Shown: positions 1-7,807, counted from the first letter of the stretch. The stretch is DNA of 11,184 nucleotides from Ignavibacteriales bacterium (GCA_016929735.1 JAFGID010000084.1:1-11184), one strand, 5' to 3'. Program-made: numbers and translations. The notes: a model not told the origin generated them from the letters alone.

Positions 1-3000
1 GCATCAGGAACAATAACAATTCATAAACTTGATGAACCGAATAAAATATTCAGAAACAGATATTGGGAACAACCAGATCAGTATGTAATGACAAAAGAAG
101 AATACGATAAATTTTTCCCAAATGATATTTACTCGGATGAAAATATAGAAGCAAAATGGAATAAATCGCAGAAAGTATTGGATGTTCAATTCAACACAAA
201 AGAAGAGAAAAAATTAAAAATATCAGAATTGAAAAACTGGACACAAGGTCAATATGTTTTAGAATTAAAGACAAAGGATAAATACGGTGCTGATGTCGAG
301 GTTGTAAAATATTTCGTTCTTAGCGATGAGACTTCAAAACAAGTCCCATTGAATAAAACTTGTTGGATAGAAGATATAAAAATTAAAGCGGAGCCGAGTG
401 AATCAGCAAAATTTTCAATTGGTACAGCAGAAGAAAATATCCGCGTATTATATGAAGTAGAACACGACAAAAAAATAGTTACAAAAGAATGGGTTGAATT
501 AAATAAAGAAAAACGAATAATTGAAATTCCCGTAGAAGAAAAACACAGAGGCAATTTCTTTGTTCATTTTACTTTTGTAAAAAACAGCAGAAGTTTTTCA
601 ACAACAAAATATGTTTACGTTCCTTGGACAAACAAACAATTGAAATTGGAGTTTGAAACATTCCGTGATAAACTCGCTCCCGGACAAGAAGAACAATGGA
701 AAATAAAAATAAGCGGACCAGAAGGAGAAAGATTAGCTGCTGAGATGGTAGCAACTTTATATGATGCGTCGCTGGATGTATTCAGAGCAAATTCATTTTA
801 TTTCAGTATTTATCCTTCTTATTATTCTCAATTTAACTGGTATGTAGCAAAAGGATTTGAACAAACTTATTCTAGCTTATATCAAAAAGATTGGAATGAT
901 TGGGTATCGGGTGTTTCAAGAACTTATGAATCTTTGAATTATTTTGGTTATTATTTTGGATATTATGGTGTCTATTATAAAGGGGGAATTCGTTATAGTA
1001 AAGATGTTGACATGTGTTACGAATGTGGGGTTGTTGATATGGAGGAAGCACCACCACCACCACCACCAACTATGACTGAAAAGACTGAAACAATGAAAAA
1101 ATTAAATGGTGATGAAACAAGCGGTAAAAAGAATGGTGAAACAGTTGAGCAACAACCAGAAACAGGTGATTATAGCGGTGTTCAGGTTCGAACTAATTTA
1201 AACGAAACAGCATTTTTCTATCCACATCTTGAGACAGATGCTGAGGGAAAAATAATCATCAACTTCACAATCCCCGAAGCATTGACGAGATGGAAATTCT
1301 TAAGTTTCGCTCATACTAAAGATTTGAAATATGGAATGCTCTCAGGTGAAACAGTTACACAGAAAGATTTGATGGTATTCCCTAATCCACCGAGATTTTT
1401 CAGGGAGAATGATGAAATTATCTTCACTGCTAAAGTGTCTAATTTATCAGAAGGTGATTTACAAGGCACAGCAATATTGCAACTATTCGATGCTTTAACA
1501 ATGAAACCAGTGGACGCCGATTTTGGTAACACAAAACCTGAAATAACTTTCAATGTAAAGAAAGAACAAAGTGAAGGATTCAAGTGGAAGTTGAAGATAC
1601 CTGAAGGAGTCAATGCTGTTACTTATCGAGTAATCGCAAAGACTGATAAATTCTCAGATGGCGAAGAATCAACTCTTCCTGTTCTTGTCAATAGAATGCT
1701 TGTTACAGAATCCCTACCTTTGCCGATTAGAGGAAAGACAACAAAAGAATTTAAGTTTACTAAACTGCTCGAGAATAAATCTACTACTCTAAAACATTTC
1801 AAATACACATTAGAATTTACTTCTAATCCTGCTTGGTATGCAATTCAAGCGCTCCCGTATATGATGGAATATCCTTATGAATGTTCAGAGCAGACATTCA
1901 ACAGATTATATGCAAACAGCATTGCAACTCACATTGCAAATTCAAGTCCGAAAATCAAGAAAGTTTTCGAGCAATGGAAAACAGTTGATAAAGATGCATT
2001 ACTTTCAAATCTTGAAAAGAATCAGGAGTTGAAATCATTATTGCTTGAAGAAACACCTTGGGTAATGCAAGCACAGAATGAAACCGAACAAAAGAAAAGA
2101 GTCGGTCTATTGTTTGATTTGAATATGATGGCACGTGAAAAGGCATCTGCTCTGAAAAAATTGTTCGATATGCAATTAGCGAATGGTGGATTCCCTTGGT
2201 TCCCGGGTGATAGGGATAACCGCTATATTACACAATACATTGTAACAGGATTTGCTCGTCTTGGAAAATTAAATATTGATTACAATACAGCAAATATGAA
2301 TGTAGATGACAAATTGAAAAAATCAGTTGAATATCTTGATTACTGGATAGTTGATGATTACAAAAATCTACTGAAATGGAAAGTCGATTTAGAAAAAGAT
2401 CATCTTGGATATATTCAAATTCAATATTTGTATGCAAGGAGTTTCTTCCCTGAACTAAAAATGAGTAGCGAAACAGAAAAAGTATTTGAATACTACAAAG
2501 GACAAGCAAAGAAATATTGGTTGAATAAAGGTTCGTATATGCAAGGTATGATTTGCATTGCTTTACATCGTTACGATGAGCGTAATACAGCAAATGATAT
2601 TATAAAATCATTGAAAGAACGTAGTCAGCAGAATGAAGAATTAGGAATGTATTGGAAAGACAATGCAGGGGGTTACTACTGGTATCAGGCACCAATAGAG
2701 ACACAGGCATTATTAGTTGAAGCATTCAATGAAGTAGCAAAAGATTTGGAATCGGTAGATGCGATGAGGGTGTGGTTACTCAAACACAAACAGACAAATT
2801 CCTGGAAGACAACTAAGGCAACCTCAGATGCTTGTTATGCATTATTGATTAGTGGAACAGATTGGTTGGATACAGAACCAAATATAGAAATACAAGTAGG
2901 TAAATACACAATTGACCCAATGACAGATAAAAATATAAAAGTTGAATCAGGAACAGGATACTTTAAGACAAGTTGGGATAAAGGTGAAATCACGAATGAT

Positions 3001-3525
3001 ATGGGTAATATCAAAGTTGAGAAGAAAAATGTAGGAGTAAGTTGGGGTGCTGTTTACTGGCAGTATTTCGAACAGTTAGATAAAATTACTCCTCACGAAA
3101 CACCTTTGAAATTGAACAAGAAAGTGTTTGTTGAAAAAACAAGCGATACTGGTCCGATTCTTCTACCTGTTGAAAAGGGTACTAAATTAAAACCAGGTGA
3201 TAAGCTTATTGTCCGAATAGAACTGCGAGTAGATAGAGAGATGGAATTTGTTCATATGAAAGATATGCGTGCTGCTGGATTTGAGCCATTGAATGTAATA
3301 TCAAGATATAAATATCAAGGCGGCTTGGGATACTATGAAAGTACGAGAGATGCATCTACTAATTTCTTTATTTCTTGGTTGCCAAAAGGAACTTATGTAT
3401 TTGAATATCCATTGCGAGTTTTCCACGAAGGAGATTTCTCAAATGGAATAACAACAATTCAATGTATGTATGCTCCAGAATTTACATCTCATTCGGAGGG
3501 GATAAGAATAACTGTTGGAGAGTAA
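1..3525 (+). CDS. Alpha-2-macroglobulin family protease inhibitor, 5' end missing
   Basis: The reading frame is open from base 1, so the Met at 88 is internal and the gene starts before the window. About 1,174 residues are visible; bacterial members of this group are usually well over 1,500. Counting codons from base 1: beta-sandwich macroglobulin domains come first, then a bait-region-type domain (about 205-300), a Tyr/Trp-rich stretch (265-334), a Pro/Lys/Glu-rich linker (348-393), the A2M core domain beginning VRTNLNETAFFYPHLETD (396 on), another beta domain, the thioester domain with CSEQ (628-631, bases 1882-1893), and a C-terminal receptor-binding-like beta domain ending GIRITVGE. CxEQ is the thioester signature, so the protein should be able to trap attacking proteases covalently. 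Such proteins act in the periplasm or at the cell surface. The N-terminus is absent, so lipoprotein or free-secreted status cannot be read. No pbpC partner is visible. The family call is very secure. Confidence 0.95.
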   Translation, partial: ASGTITIHKLDEPNKIFRNRYWEQPDQYVMTKEEYDKFFPNDIYSDENIEAKWNKSQKVLDVQFNTKEEKKLKISELKNWTQGQYVLELKTKDKYGADVEVVKYFVLSDETSKQVPLNKTCWIEDIKIKAEPSESAKFSIGTAEENIRVLYEVEHDKKIVTKEWVELNKEKRIIEIPVEEKHRGNFFVHFTFVKNSRSFSTTKYVYVPWTNKQLKLEFETFRDKLAPGQEEQWKIKISGPEGERLAAEMVATLYDASLDVFRANSFYFSIYPSYYSQFNWYVAKGFEQTYSSLYQKDWNDWVSGVSRTYESLNYFGYYFGYYGVYYKGGIRYSKDVDMCYECGVVDMEEAPPPPPPTMTEKTETMKKLNGDETSGKKNGETVEQQPETGDYSGVQVRTNLNETAFFYPHLETDAEGKIIINFTIPEALTRWKFLSFAHTKDLKYGMLSGETVTQKDLMVFPNPPRFFRENDEIIFTAKVSNLSEGDLQGTAILQLFDALTMKPVDADFGNTKPEITFNVKKEQSEGFKWKLKIPEGVNAVTYRVIAKTDKFSDGEESTLPVLVNRMLVTESLPLPIRGKTTKEFKFTKLLENKSTTLKHFKYTLEFTSNPAWYAIQALPYMMEYPYECSEQTFNRLYANSIATHIANSSPKIKKVFEQWKTVDKDALLSNLEKNQELKSLLLEETPWVMQAQNETEQKKRVGLLFDLNMMAREKASALKKLFDMQLANGGFPWFPGDRDNRYITQYIVTGFARLGKLNIDYNTANMNVDDKLKKSVEYLDYWIVDDYKNLLKWKVDLEKDHLGYIQIQYLYARSFFPELKMSSETEKVFEYYKGQAKKYWLNKGSYMQGMICIALHRYDERNTANDIIKSLKERSQQNEELGMYWKDNAGGYYWYQAPIETQALLVEAFNEVAKDLESVDAMRVWLLKHKQTNSWKTTKATSDACYALLISGTDWLDTEPNIEIQVGKYTIDPMTDKNIKVESGTGYFKTSWDKGEITNDMGNIKVEKKNVGVSWGAVYWQYFEQLDKITPHETPLKLNKKVFVEKTSDTGPILLPVEKGTKLKPGDKLIVRIELRVDREMEFVHMKDMRAAGFEPLNVISRYKYQGGLGYYESTRDASTNFFISWLPKGTYVFEYPLRVFHEGDFSNGITTIQCMYAPEFTSHSEGIRITVGE

Positions 3526-3538
3526 GTAATAAAGTCAA

Positions 3539-3572
3539 AAGCCCCTGATAAAAATATTAGGGGCTTATTTTT
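3539..3572 (+). terminator. Rho-independent terminator after the macroglobulin gene
   Basis: A perfect 8-bp stem, AAGCCCCT (3539-3546) pairing with AGGGGCTT (3559-3566), has a 12-base AT-rich loop and is followed by ATTTTT (3567-3572). It begins 13 bases after the macroglobulin stop codon and lies just before the next gene. Confidence 0.88.
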
Positions 3573-3585
3573 AAAACTGAATAAC

Positions 3586-4617
3586 ATGGAAAATATAATG
3601 AAATATTTATTGTTTTTTTTCGTTTTTACTTTTACTTCATTATCAACTAATTTTGCTCAGCAAGACAAAATTGAACAATTAGTTAGCGAAGGTATCCAAT
3701 TACATGATAGAGGTAATTACAAGGCAGCAATTGAAAAGTACGAAGAAGAACTACAACTTGATGAGAACAATTCTTTAGTTCATTATGAAATCGCATATAC
3801 CTGTATGATGTCGAAAGAATATGAAAAATCGCTATATCATTGTGACAAAGCATTGGAATTCGCGACCAACGAAAAGTATCTAATCTATGTCGTTAAGGGT
3901 TCTGTCCTTGATTTGATGGGAGAAATTGATAAGTCAATTGAATTATACGAAGAAGCCATAGAGCTTTTCCCCGATAAATACTTACTCTACTATAATTTAG
4001 CCATTACTGCAAATAATAATAAAGACTATGATAAAGCCGAGAGTGCTGCAATTAATTCTATTAAATTAAATCCTTTACATCCTAGTAGTCATTTGATATT
4101 AGGTTATGTAATGGATGAAACAAATAAGAGGATTAGTAGTATTCTTTCTATATACTATTTTCTTATTCTTGAACCCGACTCACGCCGGACATCACAAGCT
4201 TGGAACTTATTGCAATCTTTAATTGAGCAAGGAATATCACAGGAAAACGATAATCGAATAACAATAAGTATAAATCCTGATACCGATTATGAATTAAGTT
4301 TTGCAGAAATAATGCTTTCAATGCTGAGCGTATCGCGAACACTTGATGATAATTCTTCCAAAACCGACGAGGAATGGTTCATATATTTTACAGATACATT
4401 TTTCAAGATGCTTTCCGAATCAAAAGAAGATGTTACAGGCTTTTGGCGTGAATTTTATCTTGATTTTTTCTCAGATATGGTGGCAACTGATAATGTTGAA
4501 GCATTCTGCTATATAATTTCAAAATCAACAAAATCAGATTCAGTATATTATTGGCTCTCGGAAAATTCTGAAAAGATTAACAAATTCTGGCAGTGGTTCG
4601 AAGATTACGAAAGATGA
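3586..4617 (+). CDS. Secreted tetratricopeptide-repeat protein
   Basis: 343 residues from the ATG at 3586. The in-frame ATG at 3598 (residue 5, MKYLLFFF) gives a more typical signal peptide and has GGAA 6 bases upstream, so it is an equally good start. The hydrophobic segment at residues 7-23 ends NFA-QQ, a likely signal peptidase I site with Gln at +1. Roughly four TPR units follow (about 29-62, 63-96, 97-130, 131-164) with helix patterns such as GNYKAAIEKYEEELQLDENN and KDYDKAESAAINSIKLNP. Residues 165-343 are a helical region rich in Phe, Trp and Tyr (FWREFYLDFFSDM, FWQWFEDYE) that I cannot name. TPRs bind other proteins, so a periplasmic scaffold role is possible, but no partner is shown. 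It follows the macroglobulin gene after a terminator and converges on uppP. Function unknown. Confidence 0.85.
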   Translation: MENIMKYLLFFFVFTFTSLSTNFAQQDKIEQLVSEGIQLHDRGNYKAAIEKYEEELQLDENNSLVHYEIAYTCMMSKEYEKSLYHCDKALEFATNEKYLIYVVKGSVLDLMGEIDKSIELYEEAIELFPDKYLLYYNLAITANNNKDYDKAESAAINSIKLNPLHPSSHLILGYVMDETNKRISSILSIYYFLILEPDSRRTSQAWNLLQSLIEQGISQENDNRITISINPDTDYELSFAEIMLSMLSVSRTLDDNSSKTDEEWFIYFTDTFFKMLSESKEDVTGFWREFYLDFFSDMVATDNVEAFCYIISKSTKSDSVYYWLSENSEKINKFWQWFEDYER

Positions 4618-4634
4618 TTATTTCAATAAATTAA

Positions 4635-4665
4635 AAGCCCACAATTTCCAGTGGGCTTATTTTTT
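4635..4665. terminator. Bidirectional terminator between convergent genes
   Basis: An 8-bp perfect stem, AAGCCCAC (4635-4642) with GTGGGCTT (4651-4658), encloses an 8-base loop. On the plus strand it is followed by ATTTTTT; on the minus strand by TTTTAATTT. It lies between the TPR gene stop (4617) and the uppP stop (4664-4666), so it can end transcripts from both sides. Confidence 0.85.
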
Positions 4666-5512
4666 ATGGTGCGATGACTTCAGTTGCTATCAATAATAAT
4701 ATAACCCCCCCAATAATTATCCTGTAATACACAAAGATAAATGTTGAATGTTTGCGTAAAAATCTTAATAAAAATTCAATTGTGAGATAACCGCTAATTG
4801 CAGCAAATATTGTTGCTATTCCAATATTGAGTAATTGAGATTTGTCAATGTATTGAAGTTCTTGATAAAATTCAAATAATCCGCTTCCAAGTATTGCCGG
4901 CACACTCAATAAGAAAGAAAACCGAGCAGCAGTTTCTCTGTTTAATCCTATGAATAATCCGGCGGTAATTGTTGTTCCCGAACGAGATGAGCCGGGTATC
5001 AAGGCAAGTGTCTGCCCTATTCCGACGATTATTGCATGATACCATTTTATATCTTTCATTTCCTTTTTGAAATTACCAACTTTTTCTGCAACCGCTAAAA
5101 TTATTGCAAGTACGATTAAACTTCCCGCGATTACATATAAATTTTTTGTTAATGCTCCTTCGATTGTATCCTTAAACAGTAATCCAACTATTACAACTGG
5201 AATTGAACCAATAATAATAAACCATCCCATTCTTGAATCAAGATTTTGTTCAGTAAATTTTCTTCTATACTTAAAATTTTCGGATAAGAAAGAAAAAAAT
5301 ATTCGCCACAGATCTTTCCAAAAATATATTACAATTGCGAGAAGTGTCCCTAACTGGATTACAGCAATAAAAGCTGTCCACCTTTCAGGATTGGCATCGG
5401 AAATTAAATTCATCAATTTACCTGTTAAAGTAAGATGTCCCGTGCTGCTAATTGGTAAAAATTCAGTTAGTCCCTGAACAATACCTAATACGATTGCTTC
5501 GATAAAATTCAT
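4664..5512 (-). CDS. uppP: Undecaprenyl-diphosphatase (UppP/BacA)
   Basis: 282 residues, the usual length of the family. This inner-membrane enzyme converts undecaprenyl pyrophosphate to undecaprenyl phosphate, the lipid carrier for peptidoglycan and surface glycan precursors; overproduction in other bacteria gives bacitracin resistance. Both signature regions are intact: (E/Q)xxxE as QGLTE (Q13, E17) running into FLPISSTGHL (18-27), and PGSSRSGTT (173-181) with Arg177. Multiple hydrophobic helices span the rest. Gln in place of the first Glu is a common natural variant. It is the last gene of the minus-strand block, 9 bases after the barrel gene, with an AGGA ribosome site overlapping that gene's TAG stop, and it ends at the shared terminator. 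Identification is secure. Confidence 0.97.
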   Translation of the reverse strand: MNFIEAIVLGIVQGLTEFLPISSTGHLTLTGKLMNLISDANPERWTAFIAVIQLGTLLAIVIYFWKDLWRIFFSFLSENFKYRRKFTEQNLDSRMGWFIIIGSIPVVIVGLLFKDTIEGALTKNLYVIAGSLIVLAIILAVAEKVGNFKKEMKDIKWYHAIIVGIGQTLALIPGSSRSGTTITAGLFIGLNRETAARFSFLLSVPAILGSGLFEFYQELQYIDKSQLLNIGIATIFAAISGYLTIEFLLRFLRKHSTFIFVYYRIIIGGVILLLIATEVIAP

Positions 5513-5518
5513 AAGTTT

Positions 5519-5523
5519 ATCCT
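5519..5523 (-). promoter_or_regulatory. Ribosome binding site of uppP
   Basis: On the minus strand AGGAT lies 6 bases before the uppP ATG and overlaps the TAG stop of the upstream barrel gene. Clear Shine-Dalgarno sites are few in this window. The overlap suggests translation of uppP is coupled to the end of the preceding gene. Confidence 0.6.
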
Positions 5524-6166
5524 ACAAAAAAAGTGAAATGCCAATATTTATGCCGACAAGTAATGAATTAAAATTTACGGTTTCTTTTAGCACTATATTC
5601 TCAATTTTTTTTCCATCATTTTCCGGCTCACCGGGTAAATCATATCTTAAGTCTAATTCTAAAAATACATAAAAATTATTGCTCAATAAAGTGTGCGCCT
5701 GTGCTTTTCCCACAAAACCCAAACCAGATGATTTATAATTGTAATCAGTCGTTGTTGTTGGGAGTTGTTCTTCTACTGAAATAATTCTGTATCCCACACC
5801 TCCACCAAATTTGAATTTATACCCCTCCCCTGCAATTACATAAAAACCAAGTAATGATGGTTTATGATGTAAGTATGAAATGTCATAAGTTCCGATTCCT
5901 GCAAAAGATGTATTAAATGAGTAAAATTGCAAACCATATTCAAAACCAATTTGAAAATTTTCCGAAATTGAGTAATCGCATTCACCTTTGAACATTGCTG
6001 TAGCATTAAATGTAGACAATTGTTCATCACTTGAGGCGAAATTTGTATTAATATAATCCCTTAGAGATGGATTATGAATTGCGTGAATACCCATCGATAC
6101 AGCAAAATCAAATTGTGCTTGAAGAGAGACTGTCATAAATAAAATTACGAAAAAATATTTTTTCAT
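5522..6166 (-). CDS. Probable small outer-membrane beta-barrel protein, unassigned
   Basis: 214 residues. A clear signal peptide (MKKYFFVILFMTVSLQA) is followed by Gln18, a likely signal peptidase I site. The mature part has alternating polar/aromatic segments typical of transmembrane beta-strands (for example ENFQIGFEYGLQFYSF, YKFKFGGGVGYRIIS, NNFYVFLELDLRYDL, SLLVGINIGISLFL). Length and pattern fit an eight-stranded barrel of the OmpA/OmpX type, but I recognise no specific family, and the last residue is Leu rather than the usual Phe. The start codon overlaps the stop of the upstream flippase-like gene (ATGA, bases 6163-6166), so the two are probably translationally coupled; uppP follows 9 bases later. 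It could instead be a soluble periplasmic beta protein. No function is assigned. Confidence 0.75.
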   Translation of the reverse strand: MKKYFFVILFMTVSLQAQFDFAVSMGIHAIHNPSLRDYINTNFASSDEQLSTFNATAMFKGECDYSISENFQIGFEYGLQFYSFNTSFAGIGTYDISYLHHKPSLLGFYVIAGEGYKFKFGGGVGYRIISVEEQLPTTTTDYNYKSSGLGFVGKAQAHTLLSNNFYVFLELDLRYDLPGEPENDGKKIENIVLKETVNFNSLLVGINIGISLFL

Positions 6167-7224
6167 TTTTCATCTGCTTTTAATTTGAATACGCTAAAGA
6201 AATTTTCCTTTTTTGCACCTAATTTAAATTGTCTTCTGTTGATAATATATAACATTACAAACATTGAAATGATGAAAGTAATATATCCAATTGAATGGGT
6301 TAATAGTGCATATGCAGAACCAACTTCATTTGAGAAATTAAACAAATGAACTAAAACCGAAATAACTATTAAATGATACGAACCAAGTCCCCCTGGTGTT
6401 GGGAAAACAACTCCGAATGCACCTATAGTCATTAAAATAAAAGCCATACTGAAATCAACCGGCGACATTTGTAACATAAAAAATCCGAAGTATGCATTCA
6501 ATGCATAAATTAACATAATTAGAACTGAAAGAATTATCGTGTAGAAATAATTCTTAAAACTCTTAAGACTTGAAAATCCTTCCAACAGCATTCCAAACAC
6601 ATACGATAATTTATTGGCAATTCTGGTGGAAAATTTACCAGTAAACTTAACTATGGTATTATAAAATTTTTCTTTGAATTTTACCAAGAGTATAATTAGC
6701 AATAAAGCAACAATGATAAAAACTCCGACAATATAAATAGCAGTTGTTAACCACGGTACATCCTGATACAGATTGCCGCTATAAATAAAAACCGCAATAA
6801 AAACACAAATTAGAAGCGAGATTATATCAATCACTCTTTCCAATATTACTGCACCAAACATAGATGTTCGGGATAGTCCCTCCCATCTCCCGATAAATGC
6901 AGCACGATAAACTTCGCCTAATCTTGGGATTACATTATTCACACCATATCCAACCATCAATGCACCAAAGAGATTTATTAAAGATGCATGTGGCTTAACA
7001 GAATTAATAATTATCTTCCACCTAATTGCCCGAATAAGATGCGAAATGAAAAATGTAATTAAAAATATTATTAGCCAGAAAAAAGAAGTATGACTAATTA
7101 ATTCCAATGTCATTTGAAAATCGACATTGACAAAAGCAAAGTATAGAAAAACTCCCATTAATGTAAATGGGAGTAAAATTTTCATCCACTTGTTTACTTT
7201 ATGTAATAATTTATCTGAGGTCAA
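6163..7224 (-). CDS. Flippase-like integral membrane protein (LPG_synthase_TM family)
   Basis: 353 residues from a TTG at 7224, overlapping lolA by 14 bases; an ATG at 7185 (residue 14, 25 bases after the lolA stop) is a credible alternative start. About eight hydrophobic helices are visible. Family hallmarks include RAIRWKII (65-72), the loop VNNVIPRLGEVYRA (95-108), ERVIDI (129-134) and the re-entrant-like TPGGLGSYH (276-284). This family includes the membrane part of MprF, which moves lysyl-phosphatidylglycerol, and stand-alone relatives (AglD/YbhN-type) whose substrates are mostly unknown. There is no C-terminal aminoacyl-transferase domain, so this is not a full lysyl-phosphatidylglycerol synthase. 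The protein ends in a short Lys-rich cytoplasmic tail. Its place between lolA and the barrel/uppP pair suggests an envelope lipid or lipid-carrier role; that is inference. Confidence 0.87.
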   Translation of the reverse strand: MTSDKLLHKVNKWMKILLPFTLMGVFLYFAFVNVDFQMTLELISHTSFFWLIIFLITFFISHLIRAIRWKIIINSVKPHASLINLFGALMVGYGVNNVIPRLGEVYRAAFIGRWEGLSRTSMFGAVILERVIDIISLLICVFIAVFIYSGNLYQDVPWLTTAIYIVGVFIIVALLLIILLVKFKEKFYNTIVKFTGKFSTRIANKLSYVFGMLLEGFSSLKSFKNYFYTIILSVLIMLIYALNAYFGFFMLQMSPVDFSMAFILMTIGAFGVVFPTPGGLGSYHLIVISVLVHLFNFSNEVGSAYALLTHSIGYITFIISMFVMLYIINRRQFKLGAKKENFFSVFKLKADEK

Positions 7225-7807
7225 CTACTTTCGTCCCACTTGGTGCTTGAAATGTAAATTTTGTATTGCTTATGCTCGATTCTGTATTTATGTTTTTCAA
7301 TTTAAGTGTAAATATAGAATTGTTCAAATCCTTTATCTCAATTTTATTTACCATCAAATTACTGTCGAGCCATAAAATTGAATAAAAGAAACCTAATTCA
7401 TCTTCGTCATTTGCTGTTAGTTTAATAGTGTTTGAGTTTCCATTGACTAATTCGACCGAACAATCTGAAGGGTATTCCAAAATATATTTTTCTAAAGTGA
7501 ACGCACTGGCATCATCTTCCAATAAATTTATTACTACTCTTTTCATATCTTCATCGTAATTCCAGATATTTGTTCCATCCGAAACAATTTTCTTTTTTGG
7601 CATTTCAACACGAAATTTATTTCCTTTAGCAAAGTAAAAAGTACCTGTAAACTCCTTATTCCCCTGTCCTGGATTTTGAGTAAATTCTGCCTTGAAATGC
7701 TCGATTGATTTAAACTTGTCCTGCATTTGCTTCAACCGTTGATTTGCATCTTGTGCAATAAGTATTTGAATGCAAAAAAGTGATATTAAAAACAAAAACT
7801 TTTTCAT
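7211..7807 (-). CDS. lolA: Outer-membrane lipoprotein carrier protein LolA
   Basis: 198 residues, close to the usual LolA length. LolA is the periplasmic chaperone that receives lipoproteins from the LolCDE transporter and carries them to the outer membrane. The signal peptide MKKFLFLISLFCIQILIA is followed by Gln19. The mature N-terminus has the family pattern LKQMQDKFKSIEHFKAEFTQ (25-44), then GTFYFAKGNKFRVEMPKKKIVSDGTNIWNYDED, the strand-rich stretch that forms the half-barrel. Cys12 lies inside the hydrophobic core without a lipobox, so this is not itself a lipoprotein. Its ATG overlaps the ftsK stop by one base (TAATG), with AAGAGG 6 bases upstream. lolA directly after ftsK is a layout known elsewhere. 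No lolB is visible here. Confidence 0.92.
   Translation of the reverse strand: MKKFLFLISLFCIQILIAQDANQRLKQMQDKFKSIEHFKAEFTQNPGQGNKEFTGTFYFAKGNKFRVEMPKKKIVSDGTNIWNYDEDMKRVVINLLEDDASAFTLEKYILEYPSDCSVELVNGNSNTIKLTANDEDELGFFYSILWLDSNLMVNKIEIKDLNNSIFTLKLKNINTESSISNTKFTFQAPSGTKVVDLR

Noticed and set aside
1048..1071. CCA trinucleotide run as a possible phase-variable repeat
   Set aside because: It is only six copies of a 3-base unit, so slippage would change proline number without shifting frame; no on/off switching is expected.
2211..2220. TAGGGATAAC resembles the first half of the I-SceI homing endonuclease site
   Set aside because: Only 10 of 18 site bases match, it lies within conserved coding sequence, and no intron or homing gene is nearby.
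2228..2593. 121-codon open frame on the minus strand inside the macroglobulin gene
   Set aside because: It lies fully antisense to a strongly conserved coding region, its translation has no recognisable family, and it is explained by low G+C codon use on the other strand.
5067..5477. 136-codon open frame on the plus strand inside uppP
   Set aside because: It is antisense to a complete, well-conserved uppP gene, with no independent ribosome site or domain.
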